From Vibrio sp. HI00D65 (GTDB lineage Bacteria > Pseudomonadota > Gammaproteobacteria > Enterobacterales > Vibrionaceae), in NCBI RefSeq assembly GCF_001635455.1, contig NZ_LWEH01000013.1, forward strand, positions 124,001 to 188,000: a stretch of 64,000 nucleotides of DNA, written 5' to 3'. Positions 53,701 to 61,769 of this stretch are shown here, piece after piece (positions within the stretch are counted from its first letter, which is position 1; the number at the start of each line of letters is the position of its first letter). The notes below the pieces were generated by a model. It worked only from the letters and a program-made list of their open reading frames with translations. It had not been told where the DNA came from and searched no databases. The position numbers and the translations under genes were made by a program.

Positions 53701-53819
53701 ATATCTTCTTCAAGCCAATGGCGGTAACCATTATGTTTGGTTTGGGCTTTGCGACGGTGCTGACGCTTATCGTCGTACCGGTACTGTACCGCCTTTTCCA
53801 TAAGATTGACGTAGCATAA
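50709..53819 (+). CDS. RND efflux pump, inner-membrane subunit
   Basis: The 1036-residue proton-driven pump has the AcrB-like plan of twelve membrane segments and two large periplasmic loops. The first membrane region is FIRNKVISWMLSLIFLIGGV near residue 28. The segment usually carrying the paired acidic proton-relay residues reads LGMLVDNAIVVVEG, so one aspartate is followed by asparagine instead of a second aspartate. This occurs in some HAE-1-like pumps. The second half ends PVLYRLFHK. It forms an operon with the two adaptors. The substrate is unknown. Confidence 0.9.
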   Translation: MSEANNKPQNDAQQGDDQITGVAAYFIRNKVISWMLSLIFLIGGVSAFFGLGRLEDPAFTIKDAMVVTSYPGATPQQVEEEVTYPLEKAIQQLTYVDEVNSISSRGLSQVTVTMKNNYGPDDLPQIWDELRRKVNDLKVSLPPGVNDPQVIDDFGDVYGILLAVTGDGYSYKELLDYIDYLRRELELVDGVSKVSVSGQQQEQVFIEISMKRISSLGISPSTVFNLLSTQNIVSSAGAVRIGDEYIRIHPTGEFQNVEQLGDLILTEGGAQGLIYLKDVAEVTRGYVEVPTNIIGYNGKLALNLGVSFAQGVNVVAVGEAFDRRLAELKYQQPVGIDISEVYNQPKEVDKSVSGFVVSLGQAVAIVIVVLLFFMGLRSGLLIGLILLLTVFGTFIFMQYFKIDLQRISLGALVIALGMLVDNAIVVVEGILIGTQKGRTRMQAATDIVTQTKWPLLGATVIAVTAFAPIGLSEDSTGEYCGTLFTVLLISLMLSWFTAISITPFFADIFFKGQKVDADNEGKDPYNGMVFVVYKNFLEFCMKRAWLTMIVLVIGLGASVYGFGFVKQAFFPSSTTPMFQVDVWMPEGTDIRATNTKLKVLESWLAEQDEVEHITTTAGKGLQRFMLTYAPEKSYSAYGEITVRVKSYEVLEGLMKRFREHVNGQFPEIDYKLKKIELGPGGGAKIEARIVGSDPTVLRSIAAQVMDVMRADSGAFNVRHDWRERTKVLEPQFNESQARRYGITKSDVDDFLAMSFSGKSIGVYRDGTTLMPIVARLPEDERVDIRNIEGMKIWSPALSEYIPLQQVTLGYELEWEDPLIIRKNRKRMLTVMADPDLLGEETASTLQKRLQPQIEAIEMPPGYSLEWGGEYESSAKAQASLFTTMPLGYLFMFLITVFLFNSVKEPLIVWLTVPLALIGVTTGLLALNTPFGFMALLGFLSLSGMLLKNGIVLLDQIEIEMKSGKHPYVAIVDAALSRVRPVCMAAITTILGMIPLLPDIFFKPMAVTIMFGLGFATVLTLIVVPVLYRLFHKIDVA

Positions 53820-53837
53820 CGCCAATTTACCTTTAAA

Positions 53838-53867
53838 ATAATGCCCCTAACTGGGGCATTATTTTTA
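53838..53867 (+). terminator. Terminator of the efflux operon
   Basis: The stem AATGCCCC / GGGGCATT, with a 5-base loop, is followed by ATTTTTATG, 20 bases after the pump stop. Confidence 0.8.
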
Positions 53868-53895
53868 TGTATTTTACTAAAGTGAGATTATTGAA

Positions 53896-54462
53896 ATGGA
53901 AGCGAATGCTGCGGAGAGAACGTGTGCATGGGCACTTAAACATGAACTTGAAAGGGTATACCACGATACGGAATGGGGCGTGCCTGTCCATGATGATCAA
54001 GTGTTGTTTGAATTCATCACTCTAGAGGGAGCTCAAGCGGGGCTTAGTTGGATTACGATACTGAAAAAACGCGAATGCTATCGCGCGGCATTTGAGAACT
54101 ACGACTTACACAAATTAGCCGAACTCGATGAAGACAATGTACCCAATATCATTGAAAATTTTGATGTGGTTAAGCATAAGGGCAAGATTGCTTCCGTGTA
54201 CAACAATGCTCGTGCAGCGCTGGAACTTCAAAAAGAGTTCGGCTCTTTATCGAATGCCTTATGGCAGTTTGTTGATAACAAGGTGATCGATAATCAGTGG
54301 ACAGAGATGTCACAAGTCCCTGCTTCTACTGAGCAATCTAGAACTATGAGTAAGTTTTTAAAAAAGAGAGGCTTTAAGTTTGTAGGTCAAACAATCTGTT
54401 ACGCGTTTATGCAGGCAACAGGTATGGTGAATGACCATATGGTGAGTTGTCCCCACAGGTAG
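53896..54462 (+). CDS. tag: DNA-3-methyladenine glycosylase I (Tag)
   Basis: Tag removes 3-methyladenine from alkylated DNA in base excision repair. The 188-residue protein has the signature CAWALKHELERVYHDTEWGVPVHDD near the N-terminus (residues 10-34) and LEGAQAGLSWITILKKRECYR. The zinc-binding end reads MVNDHMVSCPHR, and the zinc site is formed with the N-terminal cysteine and histidine. It stands alone. Confidence 0.93.
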   Translation: MEANAAERTCAWALKHELERVYHDTEWGVPVHDDQVLFEFITLEGAQAGLSWITILKKRECYRAAFENYDLHKLAELDEDNVPNIIENFDVVKHKGKIASVYNNARAALELQKEFGSLSNALWQFVDNKVIDNQWTEMSQVPASTEQSRTMSKFLKKRGFKFVGQTICYAFMQATGMVNDHMVSCPHR

Positions 54463-54470
54463 ATTATTTA

Positions 54471-54502
54471 TTGTCACGAAAAAAGTTACTTATAGGTGAC
54501 AA
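54471..54502. promoter_or_regulatory. Inverted repeat upstream of the ToxR-like gene
   Basis: TTGTCAC (54471-54477) and GTGACAA (54496-54502) are exact inverse complements, 18 bases apart, in the 101-base gap before the regulator gene. There is no T-tract after either arm. It may be an operator; the partner protein is unknown. Confidence 0.4.
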
Positions 54503-54563
54503 AAAAGCACTAGCCATTTATAAACTATTCAATATTATATGTGATCGAATTTAAAGATAGAAA

Positions 54564-55541
54564 ATGATAGTGAAACAACAAAACTACCAAATATGTGATG
54601 CTAGTTATGATCCCTTACTCAGGCAGTTTGTGCGTGAAGATGGACACGTAGAGACTATTGCGCCACTTGAAGGCAAGGTATTCCTCCTCTTGCTTGAAAA
54701 CGTGGGCGAGTGCATCGAACGAGGTTTGATATTTGATAGATGCTGGGGCAATGTCATTGTTTCGGAACAAGCGCTTACCAATGTAATCTCAAAGATCAGA
54801 AAAACATTATCTAAGGTAACCTGTGGCTGTGCGACGATCCGAACTGTTAGTAAAAGCGGCTATTCTCTTGAAATCGATGAATCGAAAAAGGCAAGCCCAA
54901 GCACCCAAACTAGGTCTCAAGTAGACCTTGGTGAAGCTCAGTCTGCCTCTGAGGCTAGTATGATAGCAAAGCCTAAAATTCAAAAGGAGTCCAGTGTACC
55001 AGCAGATGCAGCATCAACGACAAGCCAGCAGCCTGTAGAGATTTCTTCGACTATCACTTCGGGCTCCACAACTTCAAATCAAGCGCACGGTTCGGTTGCA
55101 CTTGGTTTATCAAATATCACTAGCAATAAGCATGCGGTAATAGCGGGCTATACATTCGCACTTATTTGTGTTCTCGTTACTGCGTTCAATCTACTCCAAA
55201 CTTTCTACAAGCCAACGCCTTACTTTATTGATAAGTCGGAATATCGAGATAGTTACACAGACGATACTAACCACTACTTTTTCCATATTGCTCATGGAGA
55301 TTCTTATTCGCTACCAGCGATAACAGAAAAGCTGACCAGTGTGATACCTAGCTATTGTAATGTGGATGTGTTTGTTCGTATTTATCCATCTGTCGACCAA
55401 CCAGAGAGTGATGCTTTGTACATGTTAGTTCAAAGGAAGGATGGCGAGGCTCTCAATTACGGGGCGACAATTTTCAATGTAGAAACGTCTTTTGACTCGT
55501 TTGCTGCCTATATGGAAAAGAGGGGCTACTTTTGCGATTAA
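54564..55541 (+). CDS. ToxR-like membrane-bound transcription regulator
   Basis: The 325-residue protein has an N-terminal OmpR/PhoB-type winged-helix domain (about residues 25-105: LEGKVFLLLLENVGE, SEQALTNVISKIRKTL, TIRTVSKSGYSLEI). A long serine/threonine-rich linker follows (about 106-190). One membrane segment (about 191-213) and a periplasmic domain with two cysteines (C265, C324) complete it. This is the plan of ToxR, TcpP, CadC and VtrA, which bind DNA while anchored in the membrane. The next gene overlaps it by 10 bases and encodes a small membrane-periplasmic protein, as in ToxR-ToxS. The target genes and signal are unknown. Confidence 0.88.
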   Translation: MIVKQQNYQICDASYDPLLRQFVREDGHVETIAPLEGKVFLLLLENVGECIERGLIFDRCWGNVIVSEQALTNVISKIRKTLSKVTCGCATIRTVSKSGYSLEIDESKKASPSTQTRSQVDLGEAQSASEASMIAKPKIQKESSVPADAASTTSQQPVEISSTITSGSTTSNQAHGSVALGLSNITSNKHAVIAGYTFALICVLVTAFNLLQTFYKPTPYFIDKSEYRDSYTDDTNHYFFHIAHGDSYSLPAITEKLTSVIPSYCNVDVFVRIYPSVDQPESDALYMLVQRKDGEALNYGATIFNVETSFDSFAAYMEKRGYFCD

Positions 55542-56002
55542 TTGGCTTACTCATTTTATTAGCAATTGCATCGGTGAGCTTTTTTCTAGACCAGAACACA
55601 CTAACCGGTACTCGATGGCATTGTAAAACGCTAAAAACGGATTTCTTATCTCAGGCATATCAACCGTACCAATCACTATATGAGCGAATAATCTTTACTT
55701 TTCAGTCTGACCAAACTTATAGCATGAGAGAGTTTGTGACGATCACTGAAAAAGACGGCACCGAAGGCACAATGGAAAACCTTTATTCTGGTTACTACGG
55801 TTTGGAGGGGGATCATTTGTCGATGAGCATTATTGACGTAAGAACCGCAACTCCATTTCATGATCCGATCATTAATCAGGAATACAGTGAGTACAAAGGA
55901 GTGACCATTGATTACTCGATTTTGGAGAAAGAGCGGTCCCTGTATTTGTTCAATGAACACCGCTCTGAAATCTTTAATTGGACATGCTACCAAGTTCAAT
56001 AA
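55532..56002 (+). CDS. Small membrane-anchored periplasmic protein, ToxS-like partner
   Basis: I do not recognise the sequence family. The 156-residue product starts at TTG, behind GAGGGGCTACTT, inside the end of the regulator gene. An N-terminal hydrophobic segment (about residues 3-19, no good cleavage site) precedes a periplasmic domain with cysteines at 31 and 152. The domain looks rich in beta-strands (ERIIFTFQSDQTYSMREF, YYGLEGDHLSMSI) and could be lipocalin-like, as in VtrA/VtrC-type pairs; this is a guess. The gene order, overlap and topology match ToxS-, TcpH- or VtrC-type partners that control regulator stability or dimerisation. Confidence 0.75.
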   Translation: MRLIGLLILLAIASVSFFLDQNTLTGTRWHCKTLKTDFLSQAYQPYQSLYERIIFTFQSDQTYSMREFVTITEKDGTEGTMENLYSGYYGLEGDHLSMSIIDVRTATPFHDPIINQEYSEYKGVTIDYSILEKERSLYLFNEHRSEIFNWTCYQVQ

Positions 56003-56062
56003 TGAACTTTAAAGCACTTTGCGTCAGTTGTGGAGCTATAGTCTACTGAGGCGCAGAACTGG

Positions 56063-56090
56063 AAAAGGCAGGAGTACCCTGCCTTTTTTG
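56063..56090. terminator. Bidirectional terminator
   Basis: The stem AAGGCAGG / CCTGCCTT has a 5-base loop. AAAA before and TTTTTT after it let it serve both the ToxS-like gene and metC. Confidence 0.85.
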
Positions 56091-56113
56091 TATGTTGAAT
56101 ATACCGTTTCTAG

Positions 56114-57298
56114 TTAAACCAGAGCGCTGTAGCGATCTAATCCTGCCTCTAGGTCTGCAATCAGATCATCAACACTTTCTAAGCCGATATGTATACGAAT
56201 TAAAGTACCGTCGAAGTTTGGATTTGCTACTGTTCTTAGGCTGTCAAAGCTGCTCGGCTCGTTCGCGAGAATTAAGCTCTCAAATCCACCCCATGAGTAG
56301 CCCATGCTGAAGTGTTTCATACCATCAAGCAGCGCTGTGGTTGCTTGTGTATTCGAGTTCTTTAGCACAAACGAAAACAGGCCATTACCACCGGTAAAAT
56401 CTCGTTTAAAAAATTCATGACCAGGGCATGATTCAAGAGCAGGGTGACGAACGTGGTCTACCTCAGGTCGAGTTTCTAACCACTTCGCGACTTTTAAACT
56501 GCTTTCCGCATGTTGGCGTAGTCGCACTTCTAAGGTACGAATGCCGCGCAGGCCAAGGTAAGCGTCATCTGGTGAAACACATTGGCCCATTAAGTAGCTT
56601 TGTTCCCTTAGTTGATCCCAGCACTTCTCGTTGGCAACGGCAGTACCTAACATCACATCAGAGTGACCGACGATGTATTTAGTCGCCGCTTGAATTGAGA
56701 TATCAACACCAAAATCAAATGGAGAAAAATTAACACCAGCAGCCCACGTGTTGTCTAACATCACGGTGATGTCATGCTCGTGAGCAATGCGCGCAAGTGT
56801 TGGAACATCCTGAACTTCCATGGTGATTGAACCTGGAGACTCGGTAAATAACACCTTGGTATTTGGTTTGATAAGCTCTTTGATGCCTTCGCCAATTGTT
56901 GGTTCGTAGTAGGTGGTTTCTACGCCCATCTTTTTCATGATGGTGTCACAGAAATCGCGAGTTGGCTCGTAGCAAGTGTCAACCATCAGAATATGGTCAC
57001 CTGTTTCTACAAAAGAAAGGATCGTATTGGAGATGGCTGCCGTTCCACAAGGGTAGAGTGCACAGCCTGCGCCGCCTTCCACTTCAACCATCGCATCTTG
57101 GAGGGCAAAATGAGTGTTGGTTCCACGACGTCCGTAAAAAAGGGTCTTGTTAGCGCGGTTAATCGTCGCTTTACGCTTCTCTTCTACTGAGTTAAATACC
57201 ACAGTTGAAGCGCGTTGTACTGGTGGGTTAACAACACCATTGGTCCACTTCTTATCACGACCGGCTGTGATCAGTTTAGTGGTTTTGTTCTCGGACAT
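56114..57298 (-). CDS. metC: Cystathionine beta-lyase MetC
   Basis: MetC splits cystathionine into homocysteine, pyruvate and ammonia on the way to methionine. The 394-residue Cys/Met-metabolism PLP enzyme has [17 protein letters not shown] near residue 54 and [12 protein letters not shown] near 80. [10 protein letters not shown] is near 180, and the PLP lysine sits in [13 protein letters not shown] near 205. GGAATTCATAGC precedes the ATG. No clear MetJ boxes are visible upstream. The gene is monocistronic. Confidence 0.93.
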   Translation of the reverse strand: MSENKTTKLITAGRDKKWTNGVVNPPVQRASTVVFNSVEEKRKATINRANKTLFYGRRGTNTHFALQDAMVEVEGGAGCALYPCGTAAISNTILSFVETGDHILMVDTCYEPTRDFCDTIMKKMGVETTYYEPTIGEGIKELIKPNTKVLFTESPGSITMEVQDVPTLARIAHEHDITVMLDNTWAAGVNFSPFDFGVDISIQAATKYIVGHSDVMLGTAVANEKCWDQLREQSYLMGQCVSPDDAYLGLRGIRTLEVRLRQHAESSLKVAKWLETRPEVDHVRHPALESCPGHEFFKRDFTGGNGLFSFVLKNSNTQATTALLDGMKHFSMGYSWGGFESLILANEPSSFDSLRTVANPNFDGTLIRIHIGLESVDDLIADLEAGLDRYSALV

Positions 57299-57400
57299 GC
57301 TATGAATTCCTTATCAATCGGTTATGTCCTATTTAAAACATGCCAAGAGTATTCAAAGCAAGAGCGGAGCGGGGTTTTTTACGCTTTTCTTACGATTTTT

Positions 57401-57430
57401 AATCTTTCACTCAGTAAAGAGCGAAAGATT
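57401..57430. other. Imperfect hairpin between metC and cls
   Basis: AATCTTTC-A-CTC and GAG-C-GAAAGATT pair with one mismatch around a 6-base loop, giving a 12-bp stem. Neither strand has a proper T-tract after it. The region 57299-57478 contains no convincing gene. Confidence 0.45.
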
Positions 57431-57478
57431 AAAATGATCGATGGGGAAACGGCGAGCTATTACAGCTAACCGCTTAAA

Positions 57479-58933
57479 TTACAGAAGAGGATTGAACAGA
57501 TAGAACAGTCTTTCAAAGAAGCGGTTGCGTAAACTTCTTTGCTCCCACTGCTCTAACTCAACTGAGTAAGATGAATCGATGTAAGATTTCTGCAGCTCAG
57601 AGAGGTTCTGAGTGAAATGCACATCATCCACGGCGAGCGTTACTTCGAAGTTGAGCCATAAACTGCGCATGTCTATATTGACCGTTCCAATCAAGCAGAA
57701 CTCTTCATCGATGACTACCGACTTGGTATGAAGAAGACCACCATAGAATTCGTAGATCTTAACGCCGGCTTCGAGCAATTCGGTATAGAAAGCGCGAGAG
57801 GCCCATTTTACCATCAACGAATCATTGTTATGGGGAATGAGGAGTTCGACGTTGACACCACGTTGAGCTGTCATCTTAAGTGTTTCTAATAAGTCCGCAC
57901 TCGGTACAAAATAAGGGGTCGTAATACGCACGGTATGGTTAGCCTGATTGATCGCAATAGTCAGAACCTGCAGGATCAAAAACTCCGGCATACCTGGGCC
58001 CGACGGCACAACTTGTACGGGATGATGCGTCACCGCTTCTTCTACAGAACATTCTGGTAGTTCAGGTAGAATGCGGTCTCCGGTTTCTACTTCCCAGTCC
58101 CAACCATGGATTGCAGAGAGTACGTTAACGGTTGGACCTGTCACACGAACCATAACATCGATCCACTGGCCAACACCTGAGCTCTGTTTGAAATGAGCAG
58201 GGTCAACCATATTCATCGAGCCTGTGTAAGCAATAGTCTCATCAATCACGATGATCTTACGGTGCTGCCTTAGATCAAGGCGTCGCAAGAAAATACGCCA
58301 AGGGCTTACTTCCAGAGCTTGTACAACCTGCACACCGGCATCTTCCATCATAAGCAGCCAATGGCTTTTGAAAAAGCGTGGGCTACCCGCTGAATCGAGC
58401 AAAACTTTAACATCTACACCACGTTTTGCTGCGTGAATCAGAGCAGAGGCCACTGAATCTGTTAGGCCGCCTGGGTGCCAAATATAGAAAACCATCTTAA
58501 TACTGGTTTGGGCATTTTCTATATCTTCGATGATTGCGTGTAGGATTTCGTTTGGTGACGATTGTAGGGATAGAGTATTTCCACTGAGCGCAGGAATGCC
58601 CATTCGATTGTTACAAAGCTCGTCGATCTTATGGATAGGGGAGCCGACTTTTCCTGGTTGGTGAAGTTGGCAATCGTTCAATTGACGGAACCAATCTCCA
58701 AAGGGAGTAAACATGCGATGTGCGCGCTCAGCCCTTTTTCTACCGAGGTTCAGTTCACCAAAAAGGAAGTAACAAGCCACCCCTACAATTGGGATAATGT
58801 AGATAACCATAAGCCAGGCGAGAGAAACGCTGACAGAGCGTCGTTTTAGTACAACACGCAGTGTTACACCGGCTACAAGGACCCAGTACAAAGCGACAGA
58901 GGCTAAAGTTAAAAAATGGTAGAGCTTTTCCAC
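57479..58933 (-). CDS. clsA: Cardiolipin synthase ClsA
   Basis: ClsA joins two phosphatidylglycerol molecules into cardiolipin and glycerol at the inner membrane. The 484-residue phospholipase-D-type protein has two N-terminal membrane segments (about residues 5-25 and 36-57). The two catalytic HKD motifs are visible as QHRKIIVIDETIAYTGSMN near residue 225 and LLHTKSVVIDEEFCLIGTVN near 400. The open frame begins at a TTG at 58996, but family length and start (EKLYHFLTLASVALYW) favour the GTG at 58933. Its ribosome site is weak. Confidence 0.93.
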   Translation of the reverse strand: MEKLYHFLTLASVALYWVLVAGVTLRVVLKRRSVSVSLAWLMVIYIIPIVGVACYFLFGELNLGRKRAERAHRMFTPFGDWFRQLNDCQLHQPGKVGSPIHKIDELCNNRMGIPALSGNTLSLQSSPNEILHAIIEDIENAQTSIKMVFYIWHPGGLTDSVASALIHAAKRGVDVKVLLDSAGSPRFFKSHWLLMMEDAGVQVVQALEVSPWRIFLRRLDLRQHRKIIVIDETIAYTGSMNMVDPAHFKQSSGVGQWIDVMVRVTGPTVNVLSAIHGWDWEVETGDRILPELPECSVEEAVTHHPVQVVPSGPGMPEFLILQVLTIAINQANHTVRITTPYFVPSADLLETLKMTAQRGVNVELLIPHNNDSLMVKWASRAFYTELLEAGVKIYEFYGGLLHTKSVVIDEEFCLIGTVNIDMRSLWLNFEVTLAVDDVHFTQNLSELQKSYIDSSYSVELEQWEQRSLRNRFFERLFYLFNPLL

Positions 58934-59214
58934 ATTGAATACTCGAAAAAAGAGACACTTAGATAGTAATGCTATTTTACGAATATGGGAATTCAAGGAA
59001 TCAACTATTTACAAATTAGAGCAAAGGCTGTAAACAGGTTATAGTTGTTAAGTTTTGGTTAACTTAAGACGGAAACGGTAGTTTTGTATGAAAAAGCGGC
59101 ATTTAATCATAAAAACTCACATTTTTAGCGGGAAACATACGGTTCGGGCTTCCAATTATACTCTTAAACTGCTTTACTTGCTATACAAGTAGCGTCAATC
59201 AAACCTTCTAGGTG

Positions 59215-59232
59215 TGTAAAGCCGTTTGTACA
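59215..59232 (+). promoter_or_regulatory. TyrR box upstream of the NSS transporter
   Basis: TGTAAAGCCGTTTGTACA matches the TyrR consensus TGTAAA-N6-TTTACA at 11 of 12 positions and is set in a larger near-palindrome AGGTGT...ACACCT (59210-59235). It lies about 68 bases before the start codon. The rest of 58997-59299 shows no gene. Confidence 0.7.
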
Positions 59233-59299
59233 CCTTATCTTTTAAAGACGCCACCTAAAGCAAAACACAACATCACACAACACAAATTTTGGAGTAAAC

Positions 59300-60733
59300 G
59301 TGGCTACTAGTAATACAACCACAACACCCCGTGATACCTGGGGTTCGAAGTTAGGATTCGTAATGGCTGCAGCAGGTTCTGCTGTTGGCTTAGGTAACAT
59401 TTGGAAATTCCCATACACAGCAGGCGAGAGTGGCGGTGGTGCATTCGTTGCAATTTACCTGTTTTTTGTAATTTTCATCGGTTTCAGTGTAATGCTGACT
59501 GAATTTGCTATCGGCCGTCATACGCAAAAATCAGCAGTAGGTGCATTTAAATCAACTGACCGTCGTTGGACTTTCACAGGTGTTATTGGCGTAGTAAGTG
59601 GTCTACTGATCATGGGTTTCTACCCTGTAGTGGGCGGCTGGTCTATCGCATACATCGGTAAGATTGCTGGTGGTCTTCTAGACGCACCTGAAGCAATCGG
59701 TGATAGCTTCGGTGGTTTCATCTCTCACCCAGTTCAACCACTAATGTGGATGGGTCTATACCTTCTTCTTAACGTTGTTATCGTTATGAAAGGTATCTCG
59801 GGCGGTATCGAGAAAGCGGGTAAAGTTCTAATGCCATTGCTATTCTTGATCCTTATCGTGGTATCGATCAAAGGTCTGACTCTTCCAGGTTCTATGGCTG
59901 GTCTTGAGTTTCTATTCAGCCCTGACTTTTCTAAGGTAGACAGTAACGTAATTCTAGCTGCACTTGGCCAAGCATTCTTCTCACTATCTCTAGGTATGGG
60001 TTGTATGTTGACTTACGGTTCTTACCTTAAGAAGAAAGAAAACCTGGTTCAAACTACCGCTATGGTTACCGCAATGGATACAGGTGTTGCTATCCTTGCT
60101 GGTGTTGCAATGTTCCCAGCGATGTTCGCATTCGGTATGGAACCAGCAGCAGGTCCTGGTCTAGTGTTCGTTGTTGTTCCTCAGCTATTTGCTGAAATGG
60201 GCGGCGTAATCGGTCTTCTATTCGCACTTATGTTCTTCATCGGTCTAAGTGTTGCGGCTCTAACATCTTCAGTTTCTCTACTTGAGGTTGTGGTTTCTTA
60301 CCTAATCGACGAGAAAGGCATGAAACGTGTAACAGCAGTAGTGTCTGCAAGTGTTGTAATGGCTGCGCTATGTATCTTCGCTTCTCTATCTCTAGGCGGC
60401 GTTGGTCCAACACTATTCGACACTGGCGCATTTGATATCTTCGACCTACTAACAGATAAGATCTTCCTAGCTGTTGGCGGTATGCTGGTATGTATCTTCG
60501 CCGGTTGGAGACTAAACCGTGCAGACCTAGAGAAAGAAATCACTAACGACGGTGAAGTATCTTTCCCTCTATTCGGTCTATGGTACGCACTAGTTAAGTA
60601 CATAATCCCAGTAGCTATCGCAATTGTTGCGTTCATGGGTATCTCTTCTGGCTTCGACAGCGGTAAAGGTGCAATCATGCTACTAGGTATTGGTATTATT
60701 GCTGGTTTTGCGCTTATCTCTAAGAAGCTATAA
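59300..60733 (+). CDS. Sodium-dependent amino-acid transporter, NSS family
   Basis: The 477-residue inner-membrane protein belongs to the neurotransmitter:sodium symporter family (LeuT fold). It begins with the family's WGSKLGFVMAAAGSAVGLGNIWKFPY (about residues 13-38, holding the Na+ and substrate sites of TM1). It has FFSLSLGMGCMLTYGSYL for TM6 near residue 225 and about eleven to twelve membrane segments. The start is GTG behind TTTGGAGTAAAC. The TyrR box upstream suggests an aromatic amino acid, most likely tyrosine or tryptophan, as substrate. That is inference from regulation. Confidence 0.92.
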   Translation: MATSNTTTTPRDTWGSKLGFVMAAAGSAVGLGNIWKFPYTAGESGGGAFVAIYLFFVIFIGFSVMLTEFAIGRHTQKSAVGAFKSTDRRWTFTGVIGVVSGLLIMGFYPVVGGWSIAYIGKIAGGLLDAPEAIGDSFGGFISHPVQPLMWMGLYLLLNVVIVMKGISGGIEKAGKVLMPLLFLILIVVSIKGLTLPGSMAGLEFLFSPDFSKVDSNVILAALGQAFFSLSLGMGCMLTYGSYLKKKENLVQTTAMVTAMDTGVAILAGVAMFPAMFAFGMEPAAGPGLVFVVVPQLFAEMGGVIGLLFALMFFIGLSVAALTSSVSLLEVVVSYLIDEKGMKRVTAVVSASVVMAALCIFASLSLGGVGPTLFDTGAFDIFDLLTDKIFLAVGGMLVCIFAGWRLNRADLEKEITNDGEVSFPLFGLWYALVKYIIPVAIAIVAFMGISSGFDSGKGAIMLLGIGIIAGFALISKKL

Positions 60734-60756
60734 TCGCAAGCGAAGTAAATAACGAA

Positions 60757-60786
60757 AAAACGGGAGCAATGGCTCCCGTTTTTTTA
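60757..60786 (+). terminator. Terminator of the NSS transporter gene
   Basis: The stem CGGGAGC / GCTCCCG, with an AATG loop, is flanked by A-runs and followed by seven T. Confidence 0.9.
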
Positions 60787-60905
60787 TGTCTGCAACTTAA
60801 TAATTGGTAAAAATGACCACTAATATTCACAAAAGTAATTCATATGGCGTGTTAACTGTAAATGCTAAGGCTATATAGGTCGTTGTTTATTTAGGGAGGT
60901 GTTGT

Positions 60906-61599
60906 GTGAAACTATCCTGTGAGAAAAAAGATTTATGCCGGGTTTGGCTCAATTTTGGCGGTGCTTGTTATCTTAGTTACCACCGTCTGGTTTGAAGTAA
61001 TTGGTGCCCATAAAAGCACAGTTGAAATTAGAATGGACGATGTCCGAGCACTGTTATCTACCTTTACTGATTGATTAAGCGTGTGATTTATACCGAGACG
61101 CGCTTGTTGCAATTGCTCTGGTTGATAATGCACTGAATGACTATCGCACTAATAAGAGTAATTTCGTTCAGGCGAGTGAGCCAGCACGTGTATGCGATTT
61201 GGGGCATGATCTTGTTGTTGAAGTGTGAATATTGTTAGAGAGACTAACCAAAGCGACACAAAACTATCAGGTATCATTCAATAGATCTAGCCTGATACTC
61301 AACAAACGATGACTTATACCCAAGATAGTTGCAGCTTGGTCGAGATAGGCGTTGTGCAAAGCTCGTTAATGTTTTTGCCTTAGAAGCCATTGTAAGCGGT
61401 GTAGGCAATGTACAAAGTATGGTTAACTCACTTGCTAGCGCAACAGAAGAGCAGATCGCTGTGGCCAAAGAAATTAATGCAGGTATTAAGGCGATCAGCG
61501 ATATCCCTGAGCAATCTTTGCAACTGGCAACGCGTAGCTCAGAAAACGCTCCGGGTTTGAACGGGAAGGTTGCGGAGCCAGAAGATTTGGTCTGTTAGT
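60906..61599 (+). pseudogene. Eroded methyl-accepting chemotaxis protein gene
   Basis: Pieces of a chemoreceptor gene survive in order but are not joined. At 60906, behind GGGAGGT, a GTG opens MKLS. One extra base near 60918 then shifts the frame into VRKKIYAGFGSILAVLVILVTT, a typical receptor start with membrane segment, which ends at TGA near 61068. A periplasmic-domain fragment (YRDALVAIALVDNALNDYRT) follows near 61091-61228. From 61380 to 61598 the C-terminal end of the signalling domain appears (LASATEEQIAVAKEINAGI, AISDIPEQSLQLAT). An intact receptor needs about 1.6 kb, so roughly 0.9 kb, including most of the signalling hairpin, is missing. Confidence 0.82.
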
Positions 61600-61662
61600 T
61601 TAAGCTCGCTTAGTTTCTATTCACAGGAGTTAAAACCTCCCCCAGAGTGCAGACAACGAGAA

Positions 61663-61706
61663 ACAAGCCCAACGATTCAATCTTTATTGAGTAAGTTGGG
61701 CTTTTA
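61663..61706 (+). terminator. Terminator-like hairpin after the pseudogene
   Basis: AAGCCCAAC / GTTGGGCTT form a 9-bp stem with a 21-base loop that contains a small inner hairpin, followed by TTTT (the last two stem T plus two more). It may be the original terminator of the chemoreceptor gene. Confidence 0.7.
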
Positions 61707-61769
61707 CATTGCTGGAATCTGGATTCAGACACGGTATACTCCACCTTCTATAACGGAGCTAGCCCTTAC

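Noticed and set aside
57215-57469. 84-codon frame across the metC start and the metC-cls gap
   Set aside because: It overlaps the metC N-terminus on the opposite strand, has a random-looking product and no good ribosome site.
58934-58996. N-terminal extension of cardiolipin synthase from a TTG
   Set aside because: There is no ribosome site, and the normal 484-residue family length begins at the GTG at 58933.
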